22,781 bases of DNA from Bremia lactucae (lineage: Eukaryota > Oomycota > Peronosporomycetes > Peronosporales > Peronosporaceae), in the NCBI RefSeq assembly GCF_004359215.1, contig NC_090610.1, forward strand, positions 762,152-784,932, read 5' to 3'. Under the pieces are notes generated by a model that made no database searches, had not been told where the DNA came from, and saw nothing but the letters and a program-made list of their open reading frames with translations. Below, one piece after another: positions 19,512 to 22,781 of the stretch (positions within the stretch are counted from its first letter, which is position 1; every line of letters begins with the position of its first letter). Both the position numbers and the translations under genes were made by a program.

Positions 19512-20199
19512 CTTACAATTACTGTTATCGTGATTCGTACCGGTCACAAGAAATTCCGTTAAACTTTTAATAAAAATAATAGTCTCTTTTCTAATGTCCA
19601 ATTAAATTAATTAATCTAAGACGCGGCTTGAGCTTACTTTGTGAAAATTTACAGTAAAAACCTCTGTTTTGATATCCCTCTCTTTTGATGTCCCCTCTAT
19701 TTCTATACTGTTCCGACTTAGGACCAAAGTCAATTATAAAAACGCTCTGTTCTTTTAATTGATTAAAGTTGGCCGTGACAAGCAGTCATCACATAGTAAA
19801 ATCGACTCAATCAGGTTGAATTTAATGAAGCAAACAAGCATGCAATCATAACCGTCCGAATCGGCGTCTTTTTTTCGTGCAGCGCGGTATTTGCTCGCTG
19901 CAGACCGCAGCTGATGTTAGACTTTACAAGTTGAGAGGATGCTGCAAAAAGTAGAAGTAATATTGTTTTAACGTCTAACAAACAATGTTTCTTACGCTCT
20001 CTACCATCCAACCTTTTTATAAGCTGCACCTACCTGCCGAGAGTGGTCGGCCGAACTTCAACACACTAACACCATCTTGCACTTCTTCCAACACTTCTCC
20101 TCGGTCGCCGCACGCTCGCCCATACTCCATGGCTACAGCAAATTGAATACCTCTCGTAGTTCTACAATCCTTTGTGCTGGCAACACTTTTGTCAGTTAG
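19512..20199. other. Upstream region of FANCB-like gene with a possible DNA-transposon end
   Basis: The promoter of the minus-strand FANCB-like gene should lie here. At 19650-19700 the plus strand reads TA then CAGTAAAAACCTCTGTTTT followed by a diverged direct repeat (TTTTGATATCCCTCTC at 19667, TTTTGATGTCCCCTCT at 19683). This resembles the terminus of a pogo/Tigger-type element (TA target, CAGT...ACCTCT). I found no matching opposite end in the window, so it would be a solo or truncated end. A minus-strand frame (19811-20029) has a hydrophobic, signal-like LLLLFAASSQLV segment but lacks an ATG ahead of it. Confidence 0.35.
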
Positions 20200-21420
20200 T
20201 CCGCCTTCATAAGGCGCGATTCCACAAACTTCGGTTTCACGATGTCCTTCCTAGGCCGAAGCAAACTCGGCCTCCGTTGTCGAAAGCGACACCCCGGTTT
20301 GCTTTTTGTACACCCACTGCACAATAGAACCATCCATGGTTAAAGCTCTACCTGTAACCGACTTACGGTCCGCCTTATCTGCCGCATAGTTTGAGTCAAT
20401 CCGGCTTGCCAAATTCACCTTTGTCTCCTTCAATCTTTGGGACAATCATCTTGAGCTTGATGTTCTTGGTCTTCTTTAATTATCTGACGACTTTTTCTGT
20501 CAGCTTCCAGTCACTCATAGTAGGTGGATTAGTGCGCCGCGTGGCCTTGTGCACTGCAAAGCTGATATCCGGACGTGAACATCTTGCAACCAAGAGTAAG
20601 CCCCCGACAAGCGACTGAAAGTTGCAGATCGTTGGTTCATCTTCTTTTCTGGTACCGATGTCAGCAACACAGGGTTCTTCTCACTTCATTAGCTTCTTCA
20701 CCGATAGGCGCACGAACTCCATTCGCCTCCATCAAACAACAATTCTCAAGCATTCCTTCGATTGTCGCCTGTTGGTCCATCATGCACGCGTTTTCGTCCC
20801 TACAACTTACTCGCATCCCGAGATATCTGCGGACTTCGCCCAAATCTTCAATCGGTAAACATGCCATCGCTAGATAAACAGCTTTACCAACCTTCGACTG
20901 AACGCGGTGACTAGTAAGTCGTCCACGGTTTCACACTGCGTGATCCTGCCTCCCCCAGCCTGGCATGTAGCCGTTTGCTCCGCGGCCCGCCTGCTTGAGG
21001 CCATAAAGAGACGTTTTGCGTTGTAGCGCTAAGTACGAAAGCCAAATTATCGTAAACGCCATCTGGAATCTTCATCCCCTGCGGAATCGCCAAGTAGATA
21101 TTCAAATGCTCTTCTTGTTCAGCCTTCACGTACGCATTGCGAATGTCCCCGTGTCCATCAACTACTCTTAACGCAGCGCAAGCACAAAAACCACCTTCAC
21201 CGTGCTCAACTCCATAACAGCAGCAAACAGAAGACCGTAATCAACGCCATATACCTGCTCATTACCACAGGCAAGCAATCTCGCCTTATTTCGTTCTATA
21301 ACTCCATCAGCATCCGTTTTGGTCTTGTAGACCCACTTAGTAGGCGGGCACGTCGTAATGCGGCCACGCTCTACTTAGACACACACCCTAGCACAGCGAG
21401 GAAGCGGTTTAACCTGCTTC
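20200..21420 (-). mobile_element. Ty1/copia retrotransposon remnant (RT-RNase H)
   Basis: Minus-strand reading in shifting frames gives the copia order. WVYKTKTDADGVIERNKARLL begins the RT (about 21290-21350); a KAEQEEHLNIYLAIPQGM block follows (about 21060-21129); then the VDDLLVT active-site box (about 20903-20929) and PIEDLGEVRRYLGMRV (about 20805-20855). RNase H follows with NYAADKADRKSVTGRA, IVQWVYKKQTGVSLSTTEAEFASA (20251-20400). Several frameshifts and stops (for example TAA near 21160) show it is dead. No integrase, gag or LTR of this element was recognised; the sequence near 20030-20200 could be its 3' end. It lies 0.7 kb upstream of the FANCB-like gene. Confidence 0.88.
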
Positions 21421-21479
21421 TCTTGCGTGCAGTGAGGTAATTGTGGTGGGCGCGTTAGCGGCCTCACCCAAAGCACTAA

Positions 21480-21871
21480 GTACTCTGATAAAGAGTCGTC
21501 ACGGGAGCGGTAATCCGGCTCCTCGAGCGCACTTATCAAGTAGAAAGTAGTTTCCAGACTGATTTATATTTAATCGTATTAGATATAAATATCTATTTTT
21601 ACCAATTAAAATGTCATCTCTATAGATAACACATAATATGTATTGCGAGCGTACTTTTCTAGATACCTCGCGTAACGGATGACGCTGGGCGTCATTTCTC
21701 CTAATGTGAATGCACCCATGTGCATCAAATATACAAGGGTTGGTCACAAATGTGCACCACACCCGAGTGCTGGGTCTAATTACTATTATTTAGTAACTGA
21801 CCATCCCCTTAAGTACACCAAGTGTACTTAACGGGGACTGTGTAACATTAGGGCAACTTTAGCCCGTTACA
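21480..21871. repeat. LTR-like region of a Ty3/gypsy element
   Basis: A non-coding, AT-richer block ends at 21871 in GTTACA, the complement of the TGTAAC that begins the minus-strand reading. On the minus strand a purine tract (GGAGGGGGATAG, complement of 21872-21883) stands immediately before that TGTAAC, as a polypurine tract stands before a 3' LTR. The far boundary and target duplication were not found, so the extent is a guess. Short inverted repeats occur here too, for example ATGACG/CGTCAT near 21681-21697 and ATGCAC/GTGCAT near 21709-21725. Confidence 0.4.
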
Positions 21872-21914
21872 CTATCCCCCTCCTTTAAGCACGAATTTAC
21901 ATTTGTAAATTCGT
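21805..21914. repeat. Three consecutive strong hairpins
   Basis: First: TTAAGTACAC (21809-21818), 3-nt loop, GTGTACTTAA (21822-21831), flanked by CCCC and GGGG that extend the stem past one bulged base. Second: TGTAAC...GGGC / GCCC...GTTACA spanning 21841-21871. Third: ACGAATTTACA (21891-21901), 2-nt loop, TGTAAATTCGT (21904-21914). They span the LTR-leader boundary and could fold in DNA or RNA. Confidence 0.95.
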
Positions 21915-22003
21915 CAAAGAGGAGAGAGGAACTGCGAGCAGCTTTACCGCCGCTAGTTCACTCAATCACTCTAGCGCACGTGTTTCCATACACGGCGCCA
22001 AAG

Positions 22004-22781
22004 ATGCCACCTAAAAGGGGCCACATTGGTGGGTCGTCTGCGAAGACGCCCACTCAACCTCGCACTGAGCGCACGCGCCGCGTTAATTCGCCGGCCGCGT
22101 CCAATGCTTAGTCGGAGCGCCGACAGCTACTGCTGCTGTCGCGTTAACGAGGCTAAAGGATTCATCCCACTTAAACAGTGAGGATGCTGATCCGTCGCTC
22201 ATTGTCGACTACAATGAGTCGACACCGTTGCCGTCACCTCATAGTAGTGATGCGGACAACGAGCTCATGAGGTAGGATGATGGCGCATTATTGCCCATCC
22301 AAACTTCTCTCATGGCTCGCAACATGGAGACAGCAGCATTTACGAATGCTGTCTCGTCGTCTGCGCTGGAAAGCGGAGCGACAGGTAATGAGAGCGCTGC
22401 CCATAAAGGCGCAGCCGCTTCTCCGTTGGGTATAACCACAACGCCTTATGCTCAGACCATAATCCATAATGGTTCTGACATAGAGGATTCGGAGCCTAAA
22501 GCTCCGCCGACGACACGTGAACGTGCTCAGTCGGTGTCACAAGCCAGTCGTTTAGAACGTGGCTATGTGACGGGTGGCATTCCAAAGATGCCCCCTCCAT
22601 CTAAATGGCCTCGTTTAAACGGGCCAAGAGCGTCGCTCCTAGAGCGCGCTCTTGTAGACGCACATAATTATTATGGCGTCTTTCAATCATGGAGGGCTCA
22701 GGGAAAATCGCTTGGGCGTATTTTCCCGATCCCGGTCGTGTTGCGTTCAAATGAAACGCCCGACCAATACGAGGCGGAATT
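22004..22781 (+). pseudogene. Ty3/gypsy gag, 5' part, broken and cut by window end
   Basis: ATG at 22004 opens MPPKRGHIGGSSAKTPTQPR, Ser/Thr/Pro/Arg-rich, and hits TAG at 22109-22111. Moving to the frame that starts at 22111 restores a long reading (VGAPTATAAVALTRLKD...), with one more TAG at 22273-22275. It then stays open to the window edge through KMPPPSKWPRLNGPRASLLERALVDAHNYYGVFQSW. The composition and layout fit the N-terminal part of an oomycete gypsy Gag; no zinc knuckle is reached before the edge. It lies about 130 bp right of the LTR-like block, the expected place for gag. Like the left-hand Ty3 remnant, it is crowded with short perfect inverted repeats. Confidence 0.7.

Noticed and set aside
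20251..20445. Short open frame as an independent gene
   Set aside because: It is the RNase H piece of the dead copia element (STTEAEFA motif).
21499..21762. Minus-strand 87-residue open frame with YRDD
   Set aside because: It lies in the LTR-like non-coding block and the YRDD is isolated, with no RT context.

Overview
This window looks like nuclear DNA of an oomycete, most likely a Peronosporales species such as a Phytophthora or downy mildew. The reasons are eukaryotic genes with short GT-AG introns (57-79 nt where the frames fix them), a long intronless myosin with a FYVE tail, and degraded Ty3/gypsy and Ty1/copia elements at both ends. The organism call is inference. No bacterial signals, CRISPR array, tRNA or rRNA were seen.

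Layout. Bases 1-1650 hold the protease-reverse transcriptase part of a broken Ty3/gypsy element on the minus strand. Bases 1940-5170 (+) hold a spliced gene for a UBAP2L/Lingerer-like protein: UBA-like domain, RGG box, QFGS motif and a Q-rich tail. Bases 5171-7160 contain no intact gene, but 5978-6860 is a decayed, inverted partial copy of a myosin motor, with an exact 43-bp tandem duplication at its left edge. Bases 7162-8199 (-) encode an SR-rich, SCI1-like nuclear protein. Bases 8281-8450 (-) hold what looks like a frameshifted scrap of the GINS subunit PSF3. Bases 8527-13023 (-) encode a 1498-residue myosin with IQ motifs and a C-terminal FYVE finger. Bases 13024-16221 are mostly unassigned, with a broken Cys/His-rich coding remnant near 13.7-14.3 kb. 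Bases 16222-19511 (-) form a six-exon gene whose rebuilt 982-residue product resembles FANCB of the Fanconi anaemia core complex. Bases 20200-21420 (-) are a broken Ty1/copia RT-RNase H. From about 21480 to the window end there is an LTR-like region followed by a broken Ty3/gypsy gag on the plus strand.

How the genes relate. The four intact genes have no common pathway: RNA-binding/ubiquitin-linked, nuclear SR-like, actin motor with phosphoinositide binding, and DNA crosslink repair. The spaces between them hold decayed gene copies, and Ty3/gypsy remnants bracket the whole block.

Most unusual observation. Both Ty3/gypsy remnants are packed with perfect short inverted repeats. In bases 1-1150 alone I count twelve with arms of 8-11 bp and loops of 10 nt or less, where about 0.2 would be expected by chance. 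Many lie inside recognisable reverse-transcriptase codons, so the pairing must be built largely from codon choice. By eye the host genes and the copia remnant do not show this density. This is the best candidate here for something undescribed.
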